A DNA stretch of 64,000 bases from Clavaria fumosa (lineage: Eukaryota > Basidiomycota > Agaricomycetes > Agaricales > Clavariaceae): positions 1,488,001 through 1,552,000 of the forward strand of contig OX637801.1 in NCBI GenBank assembly GCA_951802425.1, in the 5' to 3' direction. The position numbers and the translations under genes were made by a program. The notes below the pieces were generated by a model. It ran no database searches. It had not been told where the DNA came from and worked only from the letters and a program-made list of their open reading frames with translations. Shown piece by piece: positions 34,365-46,505 of this stretch; the stretch's first letter is position 1, and each line of letters starts with the position of its first letter.

Positions 34365-37300
34365 TCACCGCACCACCTGGGCCTCTCGTAACGCATGCAC
34401 CTCCTCCAGGAAGTCTAGCAGCGTGCTCGCACTCCATGCTTGAGTATTACAGGAATCTGAACAATACGATCCATCCTTATTCGTCAATTCGGGAAGTCCC
34501 GCCCATGGATTTGTCTGAATATGCCGGCGGGGTTCCAGAAGGATGCGGTGCAAATAGTGAATTGTCCGCTTCATGTCCTGAAAGAAAGCGTTTTTTCAAA
34601 CTCAAGAATTATGCGAAGGGCGATGAAACCAACCTCTCTGCCATTCCCAATAAGGATATCAAAATAGAGATACGCACGAAGGAAGTAGCCTAGCGGCCAC
34701 CCCCATTCTGGACCCTGTGCCAAACCGATCAGCAATCATTCAAAGAACCAAGGACCTCGTCATATACATTATGATAGTTCAAGCCCTTCGCAATGGCCCG
34801 ATCCACCGAGTCATTCGAATTGTCATAAGAGGGGCGGTACTGTTGATCTCCAGGGTCCAAGGTTCTCATGCCCAATGGACCGCGCAAAATTTCGTCGGCC
34901 AAACGCAGCGCTCCAAGTGCATGATGTGGATCGAACAGCTCTGGCGCAACCGTCATGGCAATCGGAAAATTTGGTCTAAATTGATAGTCAGACCATTCAC
35001 GGCCGGCGCCCGAGCCGAAAACGTCCTTGTAAATTCCACGGCGATTGACCAAACAGTGGTTGATCACGTATCTCGGGTCATCTTCGGGGTCTGTCATCTC
35101 AGGTCAGCGAGTAGCTTCAAGTCCAAGGGATTGAGAGGCACACCGAGGGGAACATAGTAGCACCTCTCAAACGAGTCTTGCAACAGATCATCCCACTCCT
35201 TGTACTTGACTTTCCTCCGTTCTCCTCCAACTGGTGGAAGTGGTTTGTTAGCTGTCAGAGGCAAATAAGGTTCCACTTACTCTTCGCCAGAACGCCCTCA
35301 AACGGGAACTTCCCCTTCACTGAAAGCTCGCTCAACCATCTCAAGGTGCTCTTCAACAACCCAGTAATCTCTACAGGCGCCCCATCTCGCGGGGTTCCCG
35401 GAACGCCTTTCGTCCCAGCCTTCCTTGATTCGCCCATCTTGTCCATCCATGTCCCACAATTGTGCTGATTACCACCAAATATCAAACCGGTATCCCAGTC
35501 AACTCTAATGTCAATGTTGAACCCTTCGTCCTTCATTTGCGTGTCGAGATTCGGCCCCGCATTGTACTCTCTGAACTTTATGCCGTCTGCGTGGCGCTGC
35601 AGAATCTCTTGGATTATCTCAGCAATCGTGCTTGAATAGCTGTAGGCCCGAGGGTCGTTCCATGCTACCCATGTATCATCTTGAGGGAATCTCCGTTTGA
35701 CCAATTCCGACAGGAAAGTAAGACCTTCCGGTGCACTCTTGACGTAATCCTGAATGGTTTGAAGCATCCACCATGGCGAGTCCCGTGAATTATATCTGAA
35801 GCAGAGAATAAGACGAGGTCACACGCAATGACGGGAAAGTCACCTCGGGTTGTGGAGAGAATCCAATAAATTGGGAATCAAACCGTGCTTCAAGACGGAT
35901 GCGAACGCAATGATGTGCCTCTTCGCATCAACGTAATTGCCCGTCGTCAAGAAAAGACCAGGGAGCGAGATAAAGACGTCACGACCCCAGCACCTCGCCC
36001 AGCCGGTCGAGAAGTGCGGTAATCCCGCGGCCAAAGAGGGCGTCACTTTTGCGGGGTCAAGCGAAGCCGTCCGGACTAGCCCATGCATCTGCACCGCACA
36101 CATCGCCAAATTCTGAGTGAAGTTATGGCCGGCAGAAACGAACTCGGACATCTGCTCCACAGCGGCTCGCCGAGCGGCTTTGTAAGCCTCCAATATCACG
36201 ATCGCAAAGTACTTTGGTCGCAGATGGGCGGGGACAGCAACTTTGACGCGATCGAACCTTTCCCGAATCCATTTTGTGGGCGTTGCCAACTTCGCGAACA
36301 AATTGCTTTGCCTAATGAACCGAACAAATAAAATAAAATAAAATCGAAAGCTGAGACGTTAGCTCACTTTTCTAGTCTTGCATGCACATAATCAAACGCC
36401 CAGGTTCCCATCCTCAGATGCGCACATAAAGGATGGCCCAGGTCATTATACCGCACGATGTGCCTGAGCGGATGCATCCATCCTTCTAACCCACAATATA
36501 CCAAGCACCCAAGACCTGGAACATCATATGCGCCGTATTCTCCTTTAGTGGCATCGCGCTCCTCCTGGTCCGACCGATACAATACGACGTTGAGGTCAAC
36601 AAGGTCAAGGTCTCCAAAAGCATCAGACGCGCCCATGGCACAAAATTTGCCCAGGTCAGCGTCCAATCCTTGCAGCTGCGTCTCGAAAACCATGATGCTG
36701 CCAGGGGGGAAATACTCAGGCACCAGAATCTCCGAATACTGACCCTCAACATCCAATCCTTGAGGAATGACGACCTCGGGGATCCAGGTCAGAGTAGACG
36801 GGAGACCATGGAGCGTTTCGGGTGAATTTTGGATCACATAGGATGGTATCTCAATCTGAGCACCGAAGATATACTTGGCGCGCGTCTGACGGAGTTTGAT
36901 TGGATTGACTGTACAGAAGGCATCAATGCAGAACTCGCGGTACATGCGGAGGTAGCTTACTAGAACCGCGCTCCTTCGATCCCTTGCAGAATGCCGTGTG
37001 CGCAACCAGGAGGTAACCCTTCTGTGTCTGTGGTTGAACTCGGTGCATCACGATATACTGCAGGAAAAATCAGTCTCTCTTGGGTATCAGACGCAACGAT
37101 GTACCACCCACATCGTTTTCGTGATGGACGTGTCCTTCCTCAAAGCCCCCAAGCGCCATCTCAGTATGCAGCGCATTGAGGATGCGCTTCACAGCACCAA
37201 TTCCACTTCGCTCTCCAACGCCAACAACCTCATACCTCCTCTTCTCCGTCACCAGATCCAACAACTTAGGGTACAGTTCGTCGAACCCCTTGACCGACCC

Positions 37301-39881
37301 GATCGCCGAGTACGAGAACGTCGCGAGCGCACCGGTGGACAGCGCGTCTTCGGCGGACCGTTTGTCCAATGGTGACTCATTGTCGTGTGTGAGGTCGTAC
37401 AGCAAGGCATGAGGAGCGGAACCGTTCAGGGCCGTGACGAGACACGGCCTCGAAGGACCCTTGCCGGTTGGCGGAGGCAACACTTCTAGGCTCGTCGTAC
37501 AATCCCTGTACATTGATCCTGCGCATCGAAGGCTTTAAAATGGACCTTCTGTGCAGACAAGAGCGAAAGTTCTGGGCGCACCAATGGGTTTTCCCAGACC
37601 ATTTCTATGCAGCAACCTCGACAACTCCTTCGTGTTCCCGCCATTACCCAGCTCCCTGATCAGACTATTGATCCCTAGTCGGCTCACAAAGATGATATCC
37701 ATCTCCTCGCTGCCCGTGAACAGCTCGGCGCATACGTACAGATCTGGTCTCACGACCCTGGCCGCGTCCAGCAGCGTAACCCCGACGTGCAACGGCGTCG
37801 AGTGACAGTTGTCAATCCGGAATCCCTCGAAGATCTCGGCCATCGATGTGACATACGAATTCATGTGGGACCAAAGCCAAGGATTGTCAGACGGCCCAGA
37901 ACCATAGCGAAGCTTGACACAGTCGCCCCAGACGATGACCTCGCGGCGGAGATAGGCCTTCGACGGGGGAAGGGCAAAATTCTGGAGAGGATCAGCGTCC
38001 CAGATCCAACCATTGTTGGCAAGGGAATAAACCGCCGGATCAGCATCAGGTGTAGGAAAGAGGCGTGTGAAGTAGGGTTCTACAAGTGGGTTCCTGCTTT
38101 CCCTAATCAGGATGTCCAGGAAGCGAACTACTAAGACTCACTCTTTTCTAATCTTGCCTAGCTTCGGACCGTGCGCATCGAGGCGAGTGTACTTCACCCG
38201 ATTTCTTACATTGTCTAAGGCAACCTTGATATCATTTTTCCACTCCTCGTATAGCGGGACGTTGACCACATCTAATATTCTGACCCAGGCCTCCGCGAGC
38301 GCGTTCGCGTCCTTGACATCCAGAAAAGCAGCATTGACGAACCCCGCGGCGACAGCGCCGTCCACATGAACGCCGAAGCGGCCTGCAAGTCTCCCGTAGT
38401 TCTTGATCTTGCCCGAGTCCTTCAGAATTCGAGCTAACTCGACGACTGTCTTCCCAGCCACGTCAGGACCATCCCACGGCACGATCTTAGACTTGAAGGC
38501 CGCAATTATAGAGGCTTTTTCGCCAGCCGTGTCTAAGACGTAATATTGCCAAAGCTTTAAAGCTTTGATCTCTTCGTGCAGAGCATTGACGAGTACATCT
38601 AGATCTCGATCCGACTTGACGTATTCAGGTAGCCTCTTCGACGCCAGGGAAGCAGAGAGCTTGATAATGGCGGTGTCAAGCTCGAGCGCAGGTGCAAGAT
38701 GGGGAGTGTTGGCTGGGCTAAAACCTAAACGCAAAGTCAGATATCATAAGTGACCGTGGCGTTGTATCCTTGCCTGCCTCTGGATGCTCGAGCAGCCATG
38801 GACTGTCATTCGCCGTATGGTTGAGCACTACATCTGTCAAACTGAGTAGGCCGTACTCTTCCCTCGCCTCTTTGAGCATAGCCTCCACCTGCATCCGTCC
38901 TCCGTCTGGGCCTCTGGTTCTATCAAACATGGAAGGTTCATACGTCATCTGATTCCTGATTGAGTATGGGCTGTTGCTCTCACCGCGCTCTTGGAGCGGG
39001 GTCCAGTGTAGCATATTGTATCCGCGATCTCTCGCCTCGGCGAAAAAACGGGGCCACTCACTCATGGTACCCATCCATTTCGAGACAACGGTTAGCATAG
39101 ACAAGCCGTCCAAAGGAAGGTTGATGGTAGTCTGCTGGATAGCACCCCCACCTTGCGAGGGCGAGAGAGGTAGGAGAGTCGGGGAAAGGATGGGTGCGCG
39201 GGCTTTGGTGCGGAGGATGGGATCAATGTTGAAGTATCCTTCTCGACCCTTGATCCGTTCTCCAGGAATGTCTCCTTCATATTCCACCCAATACACGAAT
39301 GCGCCTGCGTGAGAGATGGGAAGATCGACTTGTATCGGCTTGGACAGATCTTTGGGTAACCTATAACCTAGTTGCTCAGTGAGGATGCGCAACAGCTGTG
39401 AGATGTCACGTGCCTTCGTTCGGCGAAGCGATCTCTACCGAATTTACCACCATCTAGCGGGAAGTTGGTCTTGAATACGCCATTATTGGAGGCTGGAGTC
39501 CCTGCTTCGAGAGACACGCGTAGAATATACGGAGTATAAGTGGGCGGTAGACGAATATACTAATTAGCGGCATTTGAGCAGAACGAAAGCGCAAAGGTGA
39601 GGAAAGACTCAAACAGACATCTCCTTGCTTGGACCTCCATCGGGATCTAACACAAGCTCGTATACGCGCACCGGATCTTCTCCCGATTTGACATCTGACT
39701 GGAAGAATTCGATGCCCTCGTCTGCTGGTGTTTTAGGTGTAGTGGGAGTGACTGGTGCAGGGGTCGATCTCGCTGAAGGGCTGGATCCTCCACTGGAATT
39801 ATTTCCGGGGATGACAAGAGATGGCCTTGTAGCTTTTTCAGGAGCAGAACCTGCGTTGGGTGATGCAGTATCGCCTGCCAT
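34365..39881 (-). CDS. GDB1: Glycogen debranching enzyme
   Basis: This bifunctional cytosolic enzyme has 4-alpha-glucanotransferase and amylo-alpha-1,6-glucosidase activities. The N-terminal exon (start 39881) reads [16 protein letters not shown], later [17 protein letters not shown] and [15 protein letters not shown]. The transferase half has [20 protein letters not shown] and [20 protein letters not shown], then [20 protein letters not shown] and [13 protein letters not shown]. The glucosidase half has [20 protein letters not shown] and, after the last intron near 34700, [39 protein letters not shown] and [17 protein letters not shown]. Stop at 34365. About 1500-1550 residues, the family norm, with some ten introns. 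No truncation was seen. Confidence 0.94.
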
Positions 39882-40080
39882 GATGGTGGGTGAACGAGTC
39901 CAAGAGTGTGAACGAGTTGAAAGCGAAGGCAAAGTGGATATATGCGCTTTAGACAGGACGAGATTGAAACGTCTGACCTGGAATGACATCATCCCTCAGC
40001 TCAATATGGAAGTTAGTGTAGCCACGTGGCAAATTACAAATCCAGTACAGCAGGAGGGCGATTACATAATGTCCAATCCA
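39882..40080. promoter_or_regulatory. GDB1 upstream region
   Basis: These 199 bp lie between the GDB1 start and the stop of the upstream methyltransferase on the same strand. A palindromic GCCACGTGGC is at 40021-40030, containing CACGTG at 40023-40028. Confidence 0.45.
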
Positions 40081-42337
40081 TTACAAGTATCCCCGGCAAG
40101 AATGTTCACCACACATACATTCCTCCGCACCGTCTGGTATCCTTAGCCGCTTCTTCCCCTTTTTGTGCGCTGTCGTTGCTTGGGGTTTATAATCAACTGT
40201 CAGCTCTGTGCGCGGCAGAATGTCTTTCGTGGCGACGAACGCCAGGTAGGGGATATTCGACTGGGCGCTTGTTGAGACAGAGTCACTACAAGTGAACGCA
40301 TGGAAACGTACCTCAGGGATGGTATCATAAACTACCGGATAAATCTTTGTGTTTGGATTACAAGAGTGGCTGTGGGTGATGAGCCAATGTGCTAAGGAAA
40401 GAAAATGAAATATTATTACTTGACAAATCGAGTCCAGTTCCCTGAAACCAGAAAAAGGTCAGCTCAGCGCAGCCAGGATGGCGAGGGTGTCACACAAACC
40501 AACAGCAAAAGAGTCCACAGTGTACTTGTCTCCGTCATCCACCTCTTCCCCGACAATCTCATGGACGTCCAGGTCAAAACAATACTCCCTCCTTAGAACC
40601 GAGTATTTTCCAGCTTTCGCACGGTGACTGTAATCGCCAGAGTTCAGGCTCAAGTTATCTCGGTCAGAAATCAAACCGAATAACTGACACAATAAGCCTA
40701 GCCGCACGGAATGTCAGGAGAAATAGTCATGCAAATATATCACGTCAATGCGCACCCAGTATACAAGCCGAGTACTTTCCCCTTCTCTATCGCTATAGTA
40801 GCTCTTGCTCCCCACCCACGAAACTGAGTTTTAAAGATCTCTATTGGAACGTTTCGTGGCTGCTGCGCGACGCGATTGGGGCAGCTGTCGTCACAAGCAC
40901 AGCGCTGCGTGTCGCCAGATGAGCTCGTTGATTTGTATCGAACCTAAAAAGAATGGCGCACCGCATTGCACTCGATGACCTCGACGCCCCGTGGGACGTT
41001 GAACGCGAAAAGCCCCTGACATGATCAGAATTATCAGAGAGCGCGAGGAACATGTCTCTCGCACGTACATTACTGGTATATGCGAATTCTGCTCTGCCCA
41101 ACTCGTCCTTTAATTCAGAGGGCTGCTGACAGGCACAATATTCCGCATCGTCGCAAGCCGTACAAGTGCAAACTACAAAACAGTCGGCGTCCTTGTTTTC
41201 TTGAACATCAAGGTCGCTGCAGAGCCAGTCAGCCCACAACGCAGATGAAAGTTTAAAAATCGACGGAAGACTCACTACAGGTATCTCCTCTCCACATATT
41301 GAAAAGCATCAATCAGAGGCGGCACCTCCTCATCATCAACAGCATTCACGATGTCCACAGACGCGGCACCTGCGTTTCTCGCAACCTGCGTCCACTTCCT
41401 CGCCAGCGACCAGCGCCTCTGGTGCCGAGGTGGCGTCGTCTCCGAAGTGCTCGACGACGCAGCCGGCCTTTGGGGTTTGCGGAAAAGGCGCGGCGCAGGG
41501 ACCACCGCCTTCCGCACAGGCCGCCCCGCTGGCTTGTCCGTCGTCACCGTCGACGCAGACGGCGTCCCGTTTTTGCCAATGCCGCTCGACTCCGAAGAGA
41601 ACTTGACGCGTGGAGGCCGCATCCTTGTCGGCGCGCGAGGCGAGTCAGAGGAGGATTCCGACCCAGCAGACGTCCGTGCAGACACAGCCGAACTCCCGAG
41701 TTCCTCGCCCGATGACAGCTCACGCCCCAGACCCACGTTCGCCAGCGCCCTCTGTGCGAACTCGTCCACGGCGTCCCATCCCTGGGTCTCGCGCACGGCG
41801 CCGCCGGCGCGGGCAGCGGCCGCCGTACGCGCTGTGCGCTTCTCGTCGTACGCGCGTGCACGCAGCACCGTGTTCACGCTCGTGATGTCCTCGGGCGCGT
41901 ACGGCGCCAGGTCTACCGCGAGGCTCTCCGCCGCGCGCCCAGTACGCCTGGCCACCTGGCGGCGGCCCCACGTCTCGATCAGCTCAGATACGTTGTCGCG
42001 CATGGGTTCCCAGGTGGTAGAGGTGCCGTCCGAGCGCTGCCATCCGTCCCAGCGGACCTGATAAGAGAAGGGTGAACCCAATCGCATTATCGGAAGCAGC
42101 ATTGAAAAGCAGGGCGATGGACAACCGCACGCGTACCTCGTATCTGACCAACGGTAGCGAAGCGCAAGATGTCAGACAGTGTCATGGTACATCGGGAGGG
42201 TTAGCTCCGCACCTGGTCACCCCGTCAGTATCCACCTCCTCCCCAACCACACGTTTGGGTCCGTCCACATCAAGGCCCTGGGCATGAGCATCGGCATCGG
42301 CATCCTCGTCAGCAGACCAGCTTAAGGGCTGCCACAT
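40081..42337 (-). CDS. clr4: Histone H3K9 methyltransferase, Clr4/SUV39 type
   Basis: This enzyme writes H3K9 methylation for heterochromatin. Exon 1 (from 42337) encodes [20 protein letters not shown] and [15 protein letters not shown]; a 7-nt exon (42137-42143) and the next exon from 42057 give [20 protein letters not shown], a chromodomain. A long basic, serine-rich linker follows. The pre-SET domain shows [15 protein letters not shown] and, spliced, [18 protein letters not shown]. The SET domain shows [74 protein letters not shown] and [18 protein letters not shown]. The post-SET ends [12 protein letters not shown] at 40081. About 600 residues, about nine introns. The chromodomain's first cage aromatic is not visible in this exon-1 model, so the N-terminus needs checking. 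The window also has a chromodomain retrotransposon. Confidence 0.87.
42137..42143 (-). other. clr4: 7-nt microexon in the methyltransferase chromodomain
   Basis: ATACGAG (minus strand) lies between intron 42144-42212 (GTGCGG..GTCAG, 69 nt) and intron 42058-42136 (GTACGC..ATCAG, 79 nt). It joins ACC-AG and GTC-CGC to read T-R-Y-E-V-R-W, a typical chromodomain strand. Reading further upstream in the same frame instead meets a stop. Confidence 0.7.
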
Positions 42338-42620
42338 TCCAAACACTTTGACTCGGTGTTGTTGGTGGACGGGTCCTTAGATGCTGGAAATGAATGGCGG
42401 GAATGGTTGCTGATCCGCATTTCACCAACCGCAGCCACGCATTTGACCCTGCACGACTCACAAGCACCAGCCCCTAGCCCTAGGTTTCCGACCCCGTACA
42501 AAAAAAAGGACGACGACCAAAGCACACCATGTGGTGTATGTAAACTAGAACACAATGACGGAGAGTATATTGTCCTTCCCTCCCCGCATAACAAAAGAAT
42601 TATATTTCTACATTTTGTCT

Positions 42621-44606
42621 TCATTTCCTCCGCGTCGTGCCCACTCCCCCTCGCGCAGGCAAGGACGTCGTCGATACGCAAGGGCTCGTCCATACCACTC
42701 TTCCCCGCCCGTCCGTTACGAATGGTGGTTCAGGGTCAATATCAGCAGAAGAGGCGTCCATGGGACTCAATATTGATGAATGTCGCTCGCGCGGACTAGA
42801 CGGCGCCGACCATCGTACTGCCCGCGAATTCGCAGGCTCTGGGCTTGGAGGGGAAGAGGATGGTATGTCAGCTGTGGTGTCGCAGCCGAAGGCAGGTGAA
42901 GAGGTATGATCGGGCACTGAGGACGGCAAGGATGGCAGATCGAAATTTGCATTCGGAAGGTCAATATCGTTGTCCACGCTTGCGCCGTCATCTTCCTCGT
43001 TCTCACCCTCGTCCCCATCATCCTCGTCCGTGTCATCAAGACTGATGATCAACCGTCTGTCGCGATTACCCACAACAGTGCTGAACCGCGATGTTGCGGG
43101 CAGTAGTACAGTGGGCTGTGGCGATTCCGACGTCATAGATGTAGACAATGGTGACGATAACCCATCGCTGAACCCGAATTCGTAGATATGATGCGCTTCC
43201 GTCCCATCGAAGCGATAAGGCTGCTCCAGTGTCTCGGCAACTGCACCAGACGAGACTAAGGCACGCCCATCGTCGAACTCCGTCCCGGTGTGGATGACCG
43301 GGAACATCGGCGTCGCAGCCGATAACAGTCGATCGTCCTGAGGGCGATTGAGGAAATTCGGTTATCAACGTTGACGGGTTTGAAGCAGGGCTTACCACAT
43401 CCTCAGATTGCCCGGACTGGTATGCCGCGCCTGGAACGCTTGTACTGGCGGTACCGTATGCGGAATTCTCTTCCTCTGAGCCGGCATTTGAAGGGGAGGC
43501 GCTCCTCAACGGCAACAAGTAGTTAAGAATTGGGTTCATGAGCTGGTCCGTATCGAACGAAGTAGGACTATAGTCCTCGCTCCCTCCGTCTTCGACGACA
43601 TTATCGGCCCGGGGGCCCCCGTCTTCAGTCGCGTCGAAATTCGTTGCTTGGTCTTGTGCCTCTTCCTCATCAAATGCCATTCTCCGCATGAGCTGGGGCA
43701 GTCTGGACCTGATGGCATCGATAGTGGCGTTGAGCTCGTTGAGCCGGATCATTGGGTGAAAAACATTTGTGACAAAATCAACCACGGCGCGAAACTGAGG
43801 TTGGCCGAAACGAGGGCCGCCGATACCTGCGTCTCCCATGGTGGCGCGACGAGATCGGTGCTTGATATAAACTTTGACGCCATGAGGAAAGACATGCAAA
43901 GTCCCATCGTCTTTCCTGTGTTGGTAGAAACAATCCCTTCCGAACGGGCAGAACGGTCTGGTGGTTTTCGTGGCCTGGAAATATCTGCATTCCTGAAAGT
44001 CACTTCTCTGCAGACAATGAAAGACAAGCTGGACGCACAAACAAGGGACCTTGGCCATGCTCTCTATGTACCTTCGCTTTGCTTCTGCTTTTCCAAGAGA
44101 GTCGTGGGGGTAGAAGTGTGATGATGGAATCGTTAATTTGGCTTCCGTTTGACACAAGGGACATCGTTTAATCGACCCGGAGCTGACAACTTCCTCAGGC
44201 TTGTCTGTGGGATCACGCCACTTCCTGATGCACTATAGGGAAACTGAATGAGACAGCGCAAAGAGCAGGAATTAAAGAACCAAACCTCAATACAGAACGT
44301 ATGAGTGCAGCAACTGAGCAGGGCATAGGTCGCAGGCTTTTCCAAACAGATTGCACACACGTCTGCAGACTCGACATCTGCTTCGGGCATCGTGTGTATA
44401 AACCAGCATTTGTCTCCATGCTTGCAGAATCCTGCAGCAAAATACCGGCAAGTCTTAGCCTTGTCGTACTGGGTAAGACGCTCCGTTGGGCCATGCAGAA
44501 ACTTGCACTTATCGCCCGCAAAACATCCGCGCGAAACGTTGTAATATTTGCAGATTCCGCGAGCTTTGGATGTGATCGGTCGGTTTACATCGTTGGAGTT
44601 CACCAT
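42621..44606 (-). CDS. Makorin-type CCCH/RING E3 ubiquitin ligase
   Basis: Makorins combine CCCH RNA-binding fingers with a RING. The first exon encodes ICKYYNVSRGCFAGDKCKF (CCCH 1) and KTCRYFAAGFCKHGDKCWFI (CCCH 2), then the RING start ADVCAICLEKPATYALLSC and CTHTFCIE. After an intron the RING ends with RCPLCQTEAKLTIPSSHFYP; a further CCCH is PFCPFGRDCFYQH, followed by DGTLHVFPHGVKVY. A long, acidic serine-rich C-terminal region of about 300 residues (LIISLDDTDEDDGDEGENEE) ends at 42621 and is unusual compared with animal makorins. Start chosen at 44606 (MVNSNDVNRP); 44672 is in frame as an alternative. A TATA-like stretch is at about 44697-44710. Confidence 0.86.
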
Positions 44607-44813
44607 TGGCAAATGGATAAGGTCGTTGCGTTTGGCCAAGCCCGTTAGAAGGGAGAGCTTGCAAGGTGTCACACGTCACACGCGGTCACGCTTATCATAA
44701 ATTATAAAACCTGAATTCCGTAGTGTCAGCCTAAATTGCAATATTACAGTGAGCATGATGTATGGTACAAAAGAACTGCGTTGAACGGCCGCAGGTTCGT
44801 CTCACTCGCAGGT

Positions 44814-45834
44814 TCATCTCACTCCGCTCAGCGCGTGCTTGACGCTGCTCCGCTCCGCAAGCAGGGCCAGCAAGGGCCATCGATCATCTGTCAAATCTTG
44901 GCCTTTCAATAATGGCAAAGGGTCGTCCTCGACTTCCTCTTTCGTGCCTTCGCTCAGAAAGCGCAGTGCGGCAGCAGATTGATTCGGTAGAACCGCTGGG
45001 GACAGTGTGAAAAGTGTGTCGAAGGATGACGTAGACAGGACGGCAGGGGTATGTCGGACAGACGGCGAAATAGAGGAAATGGCAGATGAAGAAGACGTGA
45101 GCGTTAGAGCGTGGGTGATTAGTTGTTTCAACTTGGCCTTTCAGACAGGTCAAATACTTCGTGTGTGGAGGGAAATGATTAAAGACCCTCACCTCTAGTG
45201 CCAGAGTGAGAAGCGGTGCAACCGACTTGGACGGTGCCCCGAGGTTATGCTGAGCCGAAATCAGATTAACTCGGTCGGATATGTGCTGCATAGAGAGTGT
45301 GCGGGAGGTCGTAGCAAGCGAGATCGGCATAGGGGTGCCTGGAAGTTCGCCGCGCTCAGGCAGGAGCACCACCCCCCTCTCCATTCCAATCTCGCCTCTG
45401 TCTAGAACAACCGTGCCAGCCTCAGAAGAAGCAATAAATCCCGCAATACGCTCTCTCTCCTTCCGACCCACCCCCAACGCCCACCGTCTGAGCCGTGACG
45501 GAAACGGGTGTTCGTCTTCGGGTTTGGAACCCTGATACGGCCATATGCGCCGCCTTTTGCGCGGCGAGCGGGAGGGAGCCTCTGGTGGTGGTGTCAGCGG
45601 GCGCTGGTGCGATGAGGCGTCAAAAAGCGAGATGACAAGGGCATTGTGTAGTTGGATGAGCGGTGGGCAGGTCAGGACCTGTCTGGCGGCCTCCTCGAAT
45701 TCCACCCGGGAGATGAGACCGGAAACGAATTGGCTCAGCGAGGAAAAGTAGGAGGCAGAATTGGGCCCGAGGGAGGTTTTCAGTTGATTTTTGAGCGTCG
45801 ACGTCGGGGCCAGCGACATCGTCGTTGTGGTCAC
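44814..45834 (-). CDS. HFI1: SAGA core subunit Hfi1/Ada1
   Basis: Ada1 is a histone-fold core subunit of SAGA that pairs with Taf12. Exon 1 begins MTTTTMSLAPTSTLKNQLKT and SYFSSLSQFVSGLISRVEFE, then CPPLIQLHNALVISLFDAS, the conserved N-terminal motif of the family. A short basic segment (SPRKRRRIWPYQG) and RRWALGVGRKERERIAGF follow, then LATTSRTLSMQHISDRVNLI and PSKSVAPLLTLALEV. After one intron the C-terminal exon encodes MKQLITHALTLTSSSS and the stop at 44814. About 300-310 residues. Its start is only 50 bp from the divergent OHCU decarboxylase. With TAF10 and SGF73 this is the third SAGA subunit gene in the window. Confidence 0.87.
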
Positions 45835-45884
45835 AGACGCGCCAGGTCATGTGCCGCCACCACCGCCACCACCGCGCTTGAAAG
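45835..45884. promoter_or_regulatory. 50-bp gap between divergent HFI1 and OHCU decarboxylase starts
   Basis: Only 50 bp separate the ATGs, so the two 5' UTRs or promoters must overlap or extend into the opposite coding region. The gap carries a CCACCACCGCC repeat. Confidence 0.5.
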
Positions 45885-46505
45885 ATGAATACCGCGGTTC
45901 AACCGTCCTTGCCAGCGCTCTCGGCTCTGTTCGTCGGTGTGGATGGCAACGCCTCGTCACCACTTGCAACAGCGCTATCTGTTCTATTTGAGCCGTCTCC
46001 AGTCCTCTTCACCCACCTCGTGCCTACCCTCTTCTCCACTTACGCTGACCCATCCACCCGTCCAACGCCCATCGCCTCGTACGCAGATGTCATCGATGCC
46101 GCCCTCGCTATAGTTTTCAGCTGGCCCGATGCGCTGCGCTCTGCGTTCGTGGTCGCGCATCCCAGAATCGGAGAGACCAAGGGCCTCTCCAGCCTCTCCG
46201 CCACGGAGCAAGCGTCTCGTGCTACCCCAGCGGAGGTCCTGCAACGCCTCGAATACCTGAACGCGCTCTATGAAACGCGATACCCCGGTCTGCGGTACAT
46301 TACGTTCGTCAATGGCCGCAGTCGCACGGAGATCGCGCTTGAGATGGAATCCTTTCTAGGCCTGGATAACACGGAGGTGGTGCACGCCCAGCCGAAGCTG
46401 GAGGTGCCGCAAGAGAGTGATGCGTGGAGGGCAGAATTGGAACGAGCTATCGAGAGCGTAGGGAAGATTGCAAAGAGCAGATTGGCGACGTTGCATACTA
46501 CCTAA
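45885..46505 (+). CDS. OHCU decarboxylase (uric acid degradation)
   Basis: This enzyme converts 2-oxo-4-hydroxy-4-carboxy-5-ureidoimidazoline, made from uric acid, into (S)-allantoin. It is a single uninterrupted exon of 206 codons, rare here. Family motifs are FEPSPVLFTHLVPTLF, the catalytic histidine in VVAHPRIGE, LSATEQAS and LEYLNALYETRYPGLRYITF then VNGRSRTEIALEME. Length and order fit the monofunctional decarboxylase. The protein ends with a basic tail (IAKSRLATLHTT), with no clear peroxisomal SKL signal. Stop TAA at 46503-46505. Being intronless among intron-rich neighbours is worth noting but could be simple intron loss. Confidence 0.9.
   Translation: MNTAVQPSLPALSALFVGVDGNASSPLATALSVLFEPSPVLFTHLVPTLFSTYADPSTRPTPIASYADVIDAALAIVFSWPDALRSAFVVAHPRIGETKGLSSLSATEQASRATPAEVLQRLEYLNALYETRYPGLRYITFVNGRSRTEIALEMESFLGLDNTEVVHAQPKLEVPQESDAWRAELERAIESVGKIAKSRLATLHTT

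Noticed and set aside
41351..42061. 236-codon plus-strand frame
   Set aside because: Antisense of the methyltransferase exon in GC-rich sequence; the minus-strand reading has the chromodomain and pre-SET context.
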